Below are positions 40,950 to 49,288 of a stretch of 64,000 bases of DNA, in pieces. The translations under genes were made by a program, and so were the position numbers. How positions within the stretch are numbered: position 1 is the stretch's first letter; the number at the start of each line of letters is the position of its first letter. The notes beneath the pieces are model-generated. The model was given only the letters and a program-made list of their open reading frames with translations. It did not search any database and was not told the DNA's origin. The DNA is from Paenibacillus sp. FSL R10-2734 (GTDB lineage Bacteria; Bacillota; Bacilli; Paenibacillales; Paenibacillaceae): positions 2,604,001-2,668,000 of the forward strand of contig NZ_CP150170.1 in the NCBI RefSeq assembly GCF_037963865.1. The letters are read 5' to 3'.

Positions 40950-43727
40950 TTGCTAATAAACAAGTTAAGAAACCAAGTGATGATGCTGGGCCTCATTTTA
41001 CTGTTACTACTGACTGGTATTCCAATTGCCTCTGCAGATGCCGAAGCTAGTACGATAACCTACTACATCGATGATTTGAACGGCTCAGATACGAATGACG
41101 GTCAGAGCGAAGACCACGCATGGAAGTCACTCGATAAAGTGAATGCGACAACATTTCTGCCGGGAGAGCGAATTTTGTTCAAGGCAGGAGGGAAATGGAC
41201 GGGATCGCTCAGTCCTAAAGGCTCAGGAACAGAAGGCAAAAATATCGTCATCGGCAAATACGGCGAAGGCGTAAGACCATTAATTGAAGGAAAAGGCTTA
41301 GTGGAGAACGCCGTTTTTCTATACAACCAGCAATATTGGGAAATCGGCCATTTGGAAGTTACGAATAAAGGCACTGCAGCTGCCACGTCACCTCGGCGAG
41401 GTGTGCTCGTTTCGGGAGAAGACTTTGAGAAAGGTAGCGTAACGAATATCACAGTTACGAAAACGCTACGCGGTATCTATATTCATGATCTGTACGTCCA
41501 TGACGTAAATGGTGAGGATAAAAAAGATGTAAATGGAAGCTCGGGCATTCAGGTAAGTGTCAGAATTCCTGGCCTTGTCAATGGTATCCCGACAGCGGGT
41601 TCGGTCCATCAGCGTACGACGTTCGATGATGTTCGAATTATTAACAATGAGGTAAGAAACGTCTCACGCTCAGGCATTATGATCTGGAACGATTGGAAGA
41701 ACAGAGCGTTGCTTGGGGACGGCTTGGATTATGGGGAAAGTTCGCTCACACCTTGGACACCGGTCACGAATGTAGTTATTCAAGGCAACAAGCTGTACAA
41801 CATCGGCGGAGACGGTATTGTGCCGCATATGACCGATGGTGCTTTGGTCGAATACAACTTCCTGGACGGATATAACCGTACATCAGCAGGGTATAACGCT
41901 GGAATGTGGACATGGGACGGCGACAATACTTTGTATCAGTTCAATGAAGTAACCGGTGGATATTCGACAAGAGACGGACAGCCGTTCGATTTTGATCATG
42001 CTACACAAGGTATTATTTATCAATATAACTATACTTACAACAACGATGGAGGCACATTATTACTCTGCGCAGACGGTAGAGGAGGTAAGGTGAACGGAGG
42101 AATATATCGTTATAACATTAGCCAGAATGATAAGTACCAAACGTTCACGATCTGCGGAGGTAGCAATGTTGAGAATATTCAAATCTACAACAACGTCTTC
42201 TATGTGAAACAAGGGATGAATACAAATATGCTCGTTAGCCAGGGTGGCGGCGTGCAAGTTTCGTTGTATAACAATCTATTTATTAACAACGGCACGGGGA
42301 ATTACACCGCGAAGCCAACTTGGAAATATCATAATAATGCGTTCGTAGGAAATAATGTGCCATCTAAGGACCGAATTCCAGATCCGTTTATGTTGACGGG
42401 AGATCCTAAACTGGTCAATCCAGGTCAAGCTGGCACCGTATTGAATAATCTTGGCGTTATCGTCCCTGGGCAAGTCAGTTGGGCCGAGTTGAACGGATAT
42501 AAATTGTCCGCTGACTCTCCACTGATAAACGCGGGTCGCTTCATCGGCGTGACGCATAACCCGGGCACACGAGATGACTTCGGCAATCCGATCTATAACG
42601 GTATGCCAGACGTTGGCGTACATGAATACGAAGCGGTGCAGTATCCACATGTTGATCCGTTCGAGCCCGTCATACCGAAACCGCAAGCCGAAATCAGAAA
42701 TGGGAATTTTGAGAATACAACGCAGCATGCGAATGGCAATCCGTGGCAGTGGCAGTGGAATGCAGGCATTGTGAATGATGGTAATGCGCGTGGAGGGAGC
42801 TATGCCGGCTATATTAAGGAAGTTGCTGGCGGCGGTTCGATTGAACAGCAGATTGCCGTGAGCCCTGATACGACATATCGTATCAGCGCATATGCCAAAT
42901 CGGGTGGATCAGATCAAAAGTTATATTTGGGAGTGAAATGGACAGATTCAGTAACCGGTGCGAAAACTATGCAAATTCCTGTAGAGTCGATGGAATATGC
43001 CTTGTACGACTTGGAGTTTACGACGGGAAGCCAAACGTCGGGCGTAACCATGTACCTCTGGAAGGATACGGGTTCAGCGAAGAAGAGCTACATCGATGAT
43101 GTGAGCATTGCAGAAGTCGTGCCGGTAGAGCCGCCGTCCACTACACTAAGCGGTCCGGCTACTGTCGAGGCGGGCAAGACGTTTACGGTTAAGCTCGGAT
43201 TAAAGAACATCGCGGAGGAGGCATACGCTCAAGATATTCTGTTAAGCTACAATGCGAATGCGATGAAATTTATGTCGGCTCAATCGGGGCAGGATGGGCT
43301 GGAAATTGTGGATAAGAAGAATAGCGATGGTACGCTACGTCTCATTATCGCAAGCATTGGTGAAGGTCATGGGATAACAGGAAAGAAGGACGTTGCAGAG
43401 CTAACCTTCGAGGCCAAATCCGTTTCGCAGGAAACGGTAGGGACAATCACAGTAACGGATGCAACGCTTGGAGACGACGAGGGGAACGAATCGAAAGCGG
43501 AAGCTTCGGCCTTCAATGTTAAAGTAACGGTTGAACCTGCGGGCATTCCGGGCGACGCCAATAATGATGGTAAGTTAAGCATCGGTGATTTGGCGATCGC
43601 AGCGGCGAACTACGGTAAAACTTCGCAAAGCTCTGATTGGAATCGTATCAAGGTTCTGGATATGAATGACGACGATGTAATCGACATCTCCGACCTTGCC
43701 GAAATCGCGAAAAAAATAGTAACTTAA
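40950..43727 (+). CDS. Secreted right-handed beta-helix protein with CBM, cohesin and dockerin
   Basis: 925 residues from TTG 40950 with GAGGAGG about 9 bases upstream. Signal peptide (GLILLLLLTGIPIASADA); right-handed parallel beta-helix region (about 38-570) with pectate-lyase-like opening YYIDDLNGSDTNDGQ and many strand-turn repeats (NVVIQGNKLYNIGGDGI, IIYQYNYTYNNDGG). A carbohydrate-binding jelly-roll follows at about 580-725 (GNFENTTQHANGNPWQW), then cohesin (about 730-867) and dockerin (about 868-925; DANNDGKLSIGDL and DMNDDDVIDISDL). The fold is shared by polysaccharide lyases and several glycoside hydrolase families, so the reaction cannot be named. Its partner gene suggests a host or mucin glycan substrate (inference). 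Confidence 0.82.
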   Translation: MLINKLRNQVMMLGLILLLLLTGIPIASADAEASTITYYIDDLNGSDTNDGQSEDHAWKSLDKVNATTFLPGERILFKAGGKWTGSLSPKGSGTEGKNIVIGKYGEGVRPLIEGKGLVENAVFLYNQQYWEIGHLEVTNKGTAAATSPRRGVLVSGEDFEKGSVTNITVTKTLRGIYIHDLYVHDVNGEDKKDVNGSSGIQVSVRIPGLVNGIPTAGSVHQRTTFDDVRIINNEVRNVSRSGIMIWNDWKNRALLGDGLDYGESSLTPWTPVTNVVIQGNKLYNIGGDGIVPHMTDGALVEYNFLDGYNRTSAGYNAGMWTWDGDNTLYQFNEVTGGYSTRDGQPFDFDHATQGIIYQYNYTYNNDGGTLLLCADGRGGKVNGGIYRYNISQNDKYQTFTICGGSNVENIQIYNNVFYVKQGMNTNMLVSQGGGVQVSLYNNLFINNGTGNYTAKPTWKYHNNAFVGNNVPSKDRIPDPFMLTGDPKLVNPGQAGTVLNNLGVIVPGQVSWAELNGYKLSADSPLINAGRFIGVTHNPGTRDDFGNPIYNGMPDVGVHEYEAVQYPHVDPFEPVIPKPQAEIRNGNFENTTQHANGNPWQWQWNAGIVNDGNARGGSYAGYIKEVAGGGSIEQQIAVSPDTTYRISAYAKSGGSDQKLYLGVKWTDSVTGAKTMQIPVESMEYALYDLEFTTGSQTSGVTMYLWKDTGSAKKSYIDDVSIAEVVPVEPPSTTLSGPATVEAGKTFTVKLGLKNIAEEAYAQDILLSYNANAMKFMSAQSGQDGLEIVDKKNSDGTLRLIIASIGEGHGITGKKDVAELTFEAKSVSQETVGTITVTDATLGDDEGNESKAEASAFNVKVTVEPAGIPGDANNDGKLSIGDLAIAAANYGKTSQSSDWNRIKVLDMNDDDVIDISDLAEIAKKIVT

Positions 43728-43740
43728 TCGTAAAGTGAAG

Positions 43741-43804
43741 TGCGCCCCCTAGAATAGACATTGGAAAAACCATCTGGTTAATCCGATTCTAGGGGGTGCA
43801 TTTT
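43741..43804 (+). terminator. Terminator / 60-base inverted-repeat element after the dockerin operon
   Basis: Arms TGC-CCCCCTAGAAT / ATTCTAGGGGG-GCA (43741-43755 and 43786-43800; one G-T pair) enclose 30 bases containing a small AACCA/TGGTT hairpin. The right arm is followed by TTTTC. It can terminate the operon. The ends also resemble insertion-sequence terminal repeats, so it may be a relic with both ends joined. Confidence 0.75.
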
Positions 43805-43910
43805 CATTATGCCAGCGATGAAAGGTCAGAATTCAATCCAGACGTACTAAACTGACGATTTGACTAACCCTATCCACCATGTATATATTATTTGGCAAAG
43901 CCCTTATAAG

Positions 43911-44084
43911 AGGTTGTTCAAAAAGTCCGCTTTTGATCACGAAGTATTCCAAGAAGATTATTCGACATCGAATATTGAATTCAGGCGAAACTTCCGGTGC
44001 TCACGTAGCTTCCACTACGCTCCGCTCCTCAGTTTCTACCTTCATCCAATCTTCTCGGTGCTGAAAACCGTACTTTTTGAACAC
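43911..44084. mobile_element. MITE-like palindromic element
   Basis: About 170 bases bounded by inverted GTTCAAAAAGT (43916-43926) / ACTTTTTGAAC (44072-44082). Inner arms also match in part (CGCTTTTGATCAC against the complement of GGTGCTGAAAACCG; AGAAGATT against AATCTTCT). A nested CTCACGTAG/CTACG hairpin lies in the middle. No meaningful frame: the short open frames here are incidental. It separates the dockerin operon from bceR. Confidence 0.7.
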
Positions 44085-44120
44085 TCACTATATTGTTAAG
44101 GTTGTGACCGGAGGCATGAA

Positions 44121-44822
44121 ATGTTCAAAATATTCATTATAGAAGATGATCGTGGTCTGGTGGCTCTGCTACAGGATTATTTACATAAGTTTGGATATGA
44201 GACACAGGCTGTGAATGATTTCGAGCGGGTCCGCGCTCAGTTTGAGGCGTTCGCTCCACACCTGGTACTCCTAGATGTTAATTTGCCTAAATACGATGGT
44301 TATTACTGGTGCCGCCAGATTCGTGGAATTTCTACCTGTCCCATCCTCTTTATATCTGCCCGTGACGGCAAAATGGATCAGGTGATGGCGCTGGAGAACG
44401 GAGCCGACGATTACATCACGAAGCCTTTTGATTACGAAATTGCGATGGCCAAAATCAAAAGCCAGCTTCGACGCGCCTATGGCACCTATGCGGGAAGCAA
44501 CAATGAACGTACCCTGACCGTTGCCGGAATAATGCTGGATGTGGAACGACTAGTTCTTTCACGAGGTGAAGCTAAGGTGGACTTAAGCCACACGGAAGCG
44601 AAGATCTTGGATGAGCTGATGCAAAAATCCGGAACCATCGTTACCCGGGACAGGCTGCTAGAAAAAATCTGGGATGATCAAGCCTTCGTGGATGAGAATA
44701 CACTCAATGTCTATGTCACCCGTGTACGCAAAAAGCTTGCCGCTCTTGAGGTTACGGACGGTCTACAAACCGTTCGAGGTCAAGGCTATCGCTTGATACC
44801 GAATTGGGGGGATGAGGATTGA
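44121..44822 (+). CDS. bceR: BceR-type response regulator
   Basis: 233 residues, OmpR/PhoB class. The receiver domain has IIEDDRG, the phospho-Asp in LLDVNLPKYDGYYWC (close to the BceR/GraR type) and lysine in ITKPFDYEIAMAKI. The C-terminal winged helix has LVLSRGEAKVDLSHTEAKIL and VDENTLNVYVTRVRKKL. It overlaps the kinase gene by 4 bases. GGAGG lies before the ATG. Expected target: TTACA-N4-TGTAA, which is found upstream of the ABC genes. Confidence 0.92.
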   Translation: MFKIFIIEDDRGLVALLQDYLHKFGYETQAVNDFERVRAQFEAFAPHLVLLDVNLPKYDGYYWCRQIRGISTCPILFISARDGKMDQVMALENGADDYITKPFDYEIAMAKIKSQLRRAYGTYAGSNNERTLTVAGIMLDVERLVLSRGEAKVDLSHTEAKILDELMQKSGTIVTRDRLLEKIWDDQAFVDENTLNVYVTRVRKKLAALEVTDGLQTVRGQGYRLIPNWGDED

Positions 44823-45817
44823 AGTTATTTTTACGGGAACAGATCCCTTTAATTGTAGTCTATCTAGCGCAGCTCATCTTGATCACACTAGTGTATCGGC
44901 TGGATGGGGGCAGTGGTGTGAGCGTAAGTCTATATGCAGCTCTTCTCAGCACTTGTCTGCTGCTTGGCTACCTCGCTTACCGGTATATCAGCAATCGTAC
45001 ATTCTATGAACGTCTGGAGACTTTACCTTCCTCTTTAGATGAAGCAGGTGGCCCTTCACAGGATTCTCCGCTTGCCGTGAGTTTGCGAGGACTACTGGGG
45101 TCACAATTCCGCCTTTACAAAAATGATTTACACAGCTACCGCCACAAGCTGGAAGAACATATTCACTTTATTAATCAGTGGGTGCATGGGATGAAGACAC
45201 CATTATCTGTCATCCATTTGATGATTCAAGATAAGGACGGACCGCCTTTTACGGCGATAGGAGATGAATTGGATCGTCTGAAAAAAGGACTGGATACCGT
45301 ACTTTATACGGCTCGGTTAGATACTTTTGAGCATGATTTTTATGTTGAACGTTTGGATTTGGAAACCCTCGTACGTGGGGTGACCTCAGAGCAGAAGCGT
45401 CTTTTCATACGTAATCGTATATTTCCTAGTATCAAAATAGATGAGCGAATTGCTGTAACCACAGATGAGAAATGGCTAAGCTTTGTGCTTACGCAGCTCA
45501 TTACGAATGCAATCCGTTATACGACTGAGGTCGGCAAACATGTTTATTTTCATGGATACATACAAGAGGACAAGAGAGCAGTACTGGAGATACGAGATGA
45601 AGGCGTTGGCATCCCAGCAGGTGATCTGCCGCGTGTATTTGATGCTTATTTTACCGGTGTGAATGGACGAACCTTCCAAGAATCCACGGGGATGGGACTA
45701 TACCTTGTGAAACAAATCTGCGGTAAGCTTGGTCACGAGGTGAGCATTAGCTCTGAAGAAGGTAAGGGCACGGCCGTGCGGATTGTGTTTAAGGAGCATT
45801 ACCTTACAAATGTGTAA
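44819..45817 (+). CDS. bceS: BceS-type intramembrane-sensing histidine kinase
   Basis: 332 residues from TTG 44819. There are only two N-terminal membrane helices with almost no extracellular loop (LIVVYLAQLILITLVY and LYAALLSTCLLLGYLAY), the hallmark of BceS kinases that sense via their ABC transporter. The DHp domain has the phospho-His in NQWVHGMKTPLSVIHLM. The ATPase domain has N box LITNAIRY, DEGVGIP and GMGLYLVKQI. Partner: BceR upstream, BceAB downstream. Confidence 0.92.
   Translation: MKLFLREQIPLIVVYLAQLILITLVYRLDGGSGVSVSLYAALLSTCLLLGYLAYRYISNRTFYERLETLPSSLDEAGGPSQDSPLAVSLRGLLGSQFRLYKNDLHSYRHKLEEHIHFINQWVHGMKTPLSVIHLMIQDKDGPPFTAIGDELDRLKKGLDTVLYTARLDTFEHDFYVERLDLETLVRGVTSEQKRLFIRNRIFPSIKIDERIAVTTDEKWLSFVLTQLITNAIRYTTEVGKHVYFHGYIQEDKRAVLEIRDEGVGIPAGDLPRVFDAYFTGVNGRTFQESTGMGLYLVKQICGKLGHEVSISSEEGKGTAVRIVFKEHYLTNV
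45804..45817. promoter_or_regulatory. BceR-type operator upstream of bceA
   Basis: TTACA-AATG-TGTAA, a perfect match to the TNACA-N4-TGTAA pattern known for BceR-like regulators. It overlaps the stop codon of bceS. A TATAAT -10 follows at 45862-45867 with a poor -35, as expected for an activated promoter. Confidence 0.75.
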
Positions 45818-45902
45818 GGTTATTGTAAGTTTCAGAAATAGCAGCCCTTGTGTACACTTTGTATAATGAAGGCAATCCAGTCGAAAGAAGGAGAGGTAAC
45901 AC

Positions 45903-46673
45903 TTGCCCATTCTAGATGTTCATAATTTATCAAAAATATATGAGGGTAAAGTGTCCACTCAGGCGTTGAATCATATCCGCTTTTCTGTCGAAAAAGGGGA
46001 GTTCGTTGGCATAATGGGACCTTCGGGGAGTGGAAAAACAACACTGCTCAACACGATCGCCACCATCGATCAGCCGACCTCCGGTCAGATTCTGATTAAC
46101 GGCCGAGATCCTAATCTGCTTAGCAGAAAAGAAAAGGCACTTTTTCGCCGCCATGAGCTCGGCTTCGTCTTTCAGCATTTTAATCTACTGGATACGCTCA
46201 CTGTAGAGGAAAATATTGTGCTGCCGCTCACACTTGCTGGTACCGGTGTACCGGAAATGGAGAGCAGATTGAAAGAAGTAGCAGGTATGCTGGACATTGA
46301 GCATTTGCTGCAGAAACGGACATACGAGATTTCAGGTGGACAAATGCAGCGGACCGCCATTGCCCGGGCGATGATACATCGTCCTGCACTAATTTTAGCA
46401 GATGAGCCTACAGGGAATCTGGATTCCAAAGCTTCAGGTGAAGTCATGAATATGCTGACAGAGGTGAATCAGGAAGAAGGAGCAACCGTGCTGATGGTCA
46501 CACATGACGCAGTGGCCGCAAGCTTTTGTAACCGAGTCATCTTTATTAAAGACGGACGTTTCTATAGTGAAATGTACAGGGGGAGCAGTAGAGGCGCATT
46601 CTTCCAAAGTATTATTGACATGTTGTCACTGCTTGGGGGAACTAGCCATGACCTTTCGGCAATTCGCTTATAG
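45903..46673 (+). CDS. bceA: BceA-type ABC transporter ATPase
   Basis: 256 residues. Walker [13 protein letters not shown]-loop VFQHFNLL, signature [13 protein letters not shown], Walker [14 protein letters not shown] and switch His in MVTHD are all intact. The start is TTG 45903 with AAGGAGAGG 8 bases upstream. The C-terminal about 8 codons overlap the permease start. It powers BceB in resistance to, and sensing of, lipid-II-cycle antibiotics such as bacitracin (family knowledge). Confidence 0.94.
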   Translation: MPILDVHNLSKIYEGKVSTQALNHIRFSVEKGEFVGIMGPSGSGKTTLLNTIATIDQPTSGQILINGRDPNLLSRKEKALFRRHELGFVFQHFNLLDTLTVEENIVLPLTLAGTGVPEMESRLKEVAGMLDIEHLLQKRTYEISGGQMQRTAIARAMIHRPALILADEPTGNLDSKASGEVMNMLTEVNQEEGATVLMVTHDAVAASFCNRVIFIKDGRFYSEMYRGSSRGAFFQSIIDMLSLLGGTSHDLSAIRL

Positions 46674-48597
46674 GAATGTTACACGTAACAAGCGTAAATA
46701 TGCGGCTTATTTTGTCGTCAGTGCTTTTTCAGTGATGATCTTTTTTGTGTGCGCTTTGTTTATTTATCATCCGGATATTTCTAATAGCCTCGTTTATAGT
46801 ACGGCAGCTCACACGATGATGGCGGCAGAAGCCATTATTTATGTGTTTTGCTCCTTGTTCGTTCTAGTATCGGTCGGTTCATTCCTGCAGTCACGGAAGA
46901 TGGAATTTGGAATTTTATTGATGCATGGAATGACGAAGCGACAGCTCAACACGATGGTGTTTTTGGAAAATATGATGATCGGCACCTCTGCCATCCTGAC
47001 AGGTACCTTATTAGGGTTAATTCTGGGTAAGTTGTTTTTGATGATCGGATCTACTTTTCTAGGGATACCTCTGTTAACGTTTCATCTTCCATGGCAGGCG
47101 CTTGTACTTACGATATGCAGCTTTGCTCTGTTATTTATTCTAATCTCGCTGAGCACGTTCGTCTTTATTGGGAATGAATCGCTGATGCGACTGTTTCAGG
47201 GAGAACGAAAAGCAGAAGAGGAGCCTAAAGTTTCCTTGGCGTTATCAATTTTGTCTGCTTTATTGCTGCTAACGGGCTATTATATGGCAGCTACAGCACA
47301 AGCGGCTTCGGTTGAAAAGGTGATGTTTCCCGTCGTCGTGATTACGGTTGCGGGTACGTATTTCTTTTATACCCAGCTTAGTATTTACATGGTTAAACTA
47401 CTTAAGAAGATCCGGCGCTTGTATTGGAACCACACGAATATCATTACCTTATCGGGTTTGTCCTATCGATGGAAAGAGAATGCCCGAATGTTCTTTATGG
47501 TGACGATTGTATCCGCAGTATCCTTTACCTCAGTGGGGGTATTCGCATCGATCCATACACTTTCCAGAGAGCTGAAATTGGATTATCCAGCAGCTGTTGG
47601 TTATGTAGCCAAAGGTAATCAGTCGCACGTACCTTTTGATCAGCATTTGGACGAAATCAAGGAAGAGCTTACCACGCTCGGTTTACCCTATGAGACGCTT
47701 AGTATTCCGATCAAATACGCTGAAGTGGAATCTCAGACTGGGCCAGACCGCACGTTAAGGCTTCCCTTGATTGGTTATAGTGATTATAAGCTTGCTCTGC
47801 TTCGTGCAGGGTTTACGACGGATGAGCGCCCTCTTAGTGGAGATGAAGGACTGGTGATGATCGGTTCGCAACGAGATCGGAGTCTAACAGCGGGTAGAGT
47901 AAAGCCGGTGTACACCTTGAAGCAAGGTCTTTCCATTCGAGAAACGGGGTATACCCAGCATGTTCCGATTGCCGAATATTTGTTGCCGGAGCTGGATGGA
48001 AGAGATGGTGGAGATTTCAGTGGTGTCGTGATTAGCGACGAGCTATACAATGCCATTGAACCCTTGCAGACCGATTTGTATACAGGATTTTATATCGATG
48101 ATTTCCCACGAACAGTAGGTATAGCGGCTGATCTTGCGCATAAAGGCAAACTATCCTATGAAAGTGACTCACCATATGCGATTGTTGTTAGCGGCACGCT
48201 GTTTGAAATACAAAAAACACTGTACAACACGATGCTATTCGCTTCTTTGCTAGTAGGTACTGTCTTTTTCATTGCAGCAGGCAGCTTCCTTTACTTCCGG
48301 CTGTATACAGATCTAGATCATGAGCGGCATCAATATTCTACTTTGTCCAAGATGGGACTTACAGATCAAGAGCTAAACCGAATTGTAACGATACAATTGT
48401 CTTTGCTTTTTTTTGTGCCGGTTGGAGTGGCCATTCTGCATAGTGTGTTTGCCTTTATTGCGCTTCAGCGGTTGTTCTATTTATCTATTGCTGTGGAGAC
48501 CGGGGCGGTGCTACTAGGATATTTGGCTGTTCAGGGACTATACTTCTTTTTTATTCGCAGCCGCTATTTGCGCAACTTGAAGAAGAACTTGATTTAA
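46648..48597 (+). CDS. bceB: BceB-type ABC transporter permease (FtsX-like)
   Basis: 649 residues from ATG 46648 (GGGGGA about 9 bases upstream), inside the end of bceA; the longer open frame from 46504 lies within bceA and is rejected. Ten predicted membrane helices with the large extracellular domain (about 210 residues, around VGYVAKGNQSHVPFDQ) between helices 7 and 8, typical of BceB. This domain binds the target-antibiotic complex and communicates with BceS. The C-terminus carries the FtsX-like helices (NTMLFASLLVGTVFFIAAG). Confidence 0.93.
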   Translation: MTFRQFAYRNVTRNKRKYAAYFVVSAFSVMIFFVCALFIYHPDISNSLVYSTAAHTMMAAEAIIYVFCSLFVLVSVGSFLQSRKMEFGILLMHGMTKRQLNTMVFLENMMIGTSAILTGTLLGLILGKLFLMIGSTFLGIPLLTFHLPWQALVLTICSFALLFILISLSTFVFIGNESLMRLFQGERKAEEEPKVSLALSILSALLLLTGYYMAATAQAASVEKVMFPVVVITVAGTYFFYTQLSIYMVKLLKKIRRLYWNHTNIITLSGLSYRWKENARMFFMVTIVSAVSFTSVGVFASIHTLSRELKLDYPAAVGYVAKGNQSHVPFDQHLDEIKEELTTLGLPYETLSIPIKYAEVESQTGPDRTLRLPLIGYSDYKLALLRAGFTTDERPLSGDEGLVMIGSQRDRSLTAGRVKPVYTLKQGLSIRETGYTQHVPIAEYLLPELDGRDGGDFSGVVISDELYNAIEPLQTDLYTGFYIDDFPRTVGIAADLAHKGKLSYESDSPYAIVVSGTLFEIQKTLYNTMLFASLLVGTVFFIAAGSFLYFRLYTDLDHERHQYSTLSKMGLTDQELNRIVTIQLSLLFFVPVGVAILHSVFAFIALQRLFYLSIAVETGAVLLGYLAVQGLYFFFIRSRYLRNLKKNLI

Positions 48598-48614
48598 AAA
48601 ATGGGGGTTACGAA

Positions 48615-49238
48615 ATGCAAGCATGGATTACAGATTTTATGGAGCAGTTTGGTTATTTCGGTATTTTCCTGATGCTCGCTGTTGAAAATATATTTCCACC
48701 AATTCCTTCCGAAGTGATCCTCCCATTTGGCGGATTCATGACGACCACAACAAATTTGACCATTCCTGGTGTAATCATTGCGGCTACGCTTGGCTCATTG
48801 CTGGGTGCGGTTATTCTCTATTATATCGGCCGTTTGTTGGATGTAAGTCGATTAGAACGAATCGTTGAGCGTTGGGGCGGCATACTCCGAATCAGCAAAA
48901 AGGATATCCACAAGGCTGACGCTTGGTTTGACAAATATGGCTATTGGACCGTATTATTTTGTCGGATGGTTCCACTGGTTCGTAGTTTGATTTCGATCCC
49001 AGCGGGGATGTCGGGCATGAAATTCGGAGTGTTTATGATCTTCACAACGATTGGTACGCTAGGTTGGAATCTGCTGCTTGTGCTTATTGGCGCTGCATTG
49101 GGTGAGTCCTGGGAAGACATCGCCATGTATATGGATATGTACTCGAACGTAGTGTACGTACTTCTTGCAGGGGGAGTAGTGATCCTTGGGTATCTGTTCT
49201 TCCGTAAGCGCAGACGGAAAATGAACACCGAAGGTTGA
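48615..49238 (+). CDS. DedA-family membrane protein
   Basis: 207 residues with the DedA/VTT pattern: ENIFPPIPSEVILPFGGF near the N-terminus, the FCRMVPLVRSLISIPAGMSGM motif with conserved arginines and glycine, and a basic C-terminal tail (FRKRRRKM). DedA proteins include undecaprenyl-phosphate translocases that recycle the lipid carrier (established for some members). It begins 17 bases after bceB and lies before uppP, a context that supports such a role here. Confidence 0.92.
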   Translation: MQAWITDFMEQFGYFGIFLMLAVENIFPPIPSEVILPFGGFMTTTTNLTIPGVIIAATLGSLLGAVILYYIGRLLDVSRLERIVERWGGILRISKKDIHKADAWFDKYGYWTVLFCRMVPLVRSLISIPAGMSGMKFGVFMIFTTIGTLGWNLLLVLIGAALGESWEDIAMYMDMYSNVVYVLLAGGVVILGYLFFRKRRRKMNTEG

Positions 49239-49288
49239 GCCGAGAAGGAACTATAGATAAAAGTTATGATTAAAAAGGAGGAGAACAA

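Noticed and set aside
43860..44099. Open frames of 61-79 codons between the dockerin operon and bceR
   Set aside because: They fall inside the palindromic repeat element and have no ribosome binding site.
46504..46647. Longer open frame upstream of bceB
   Set aside because: It lies entirely inside bceA in another frame; the ATG at 46648 has its own ribosome binding site and begins with the normal BceB N-terminus.
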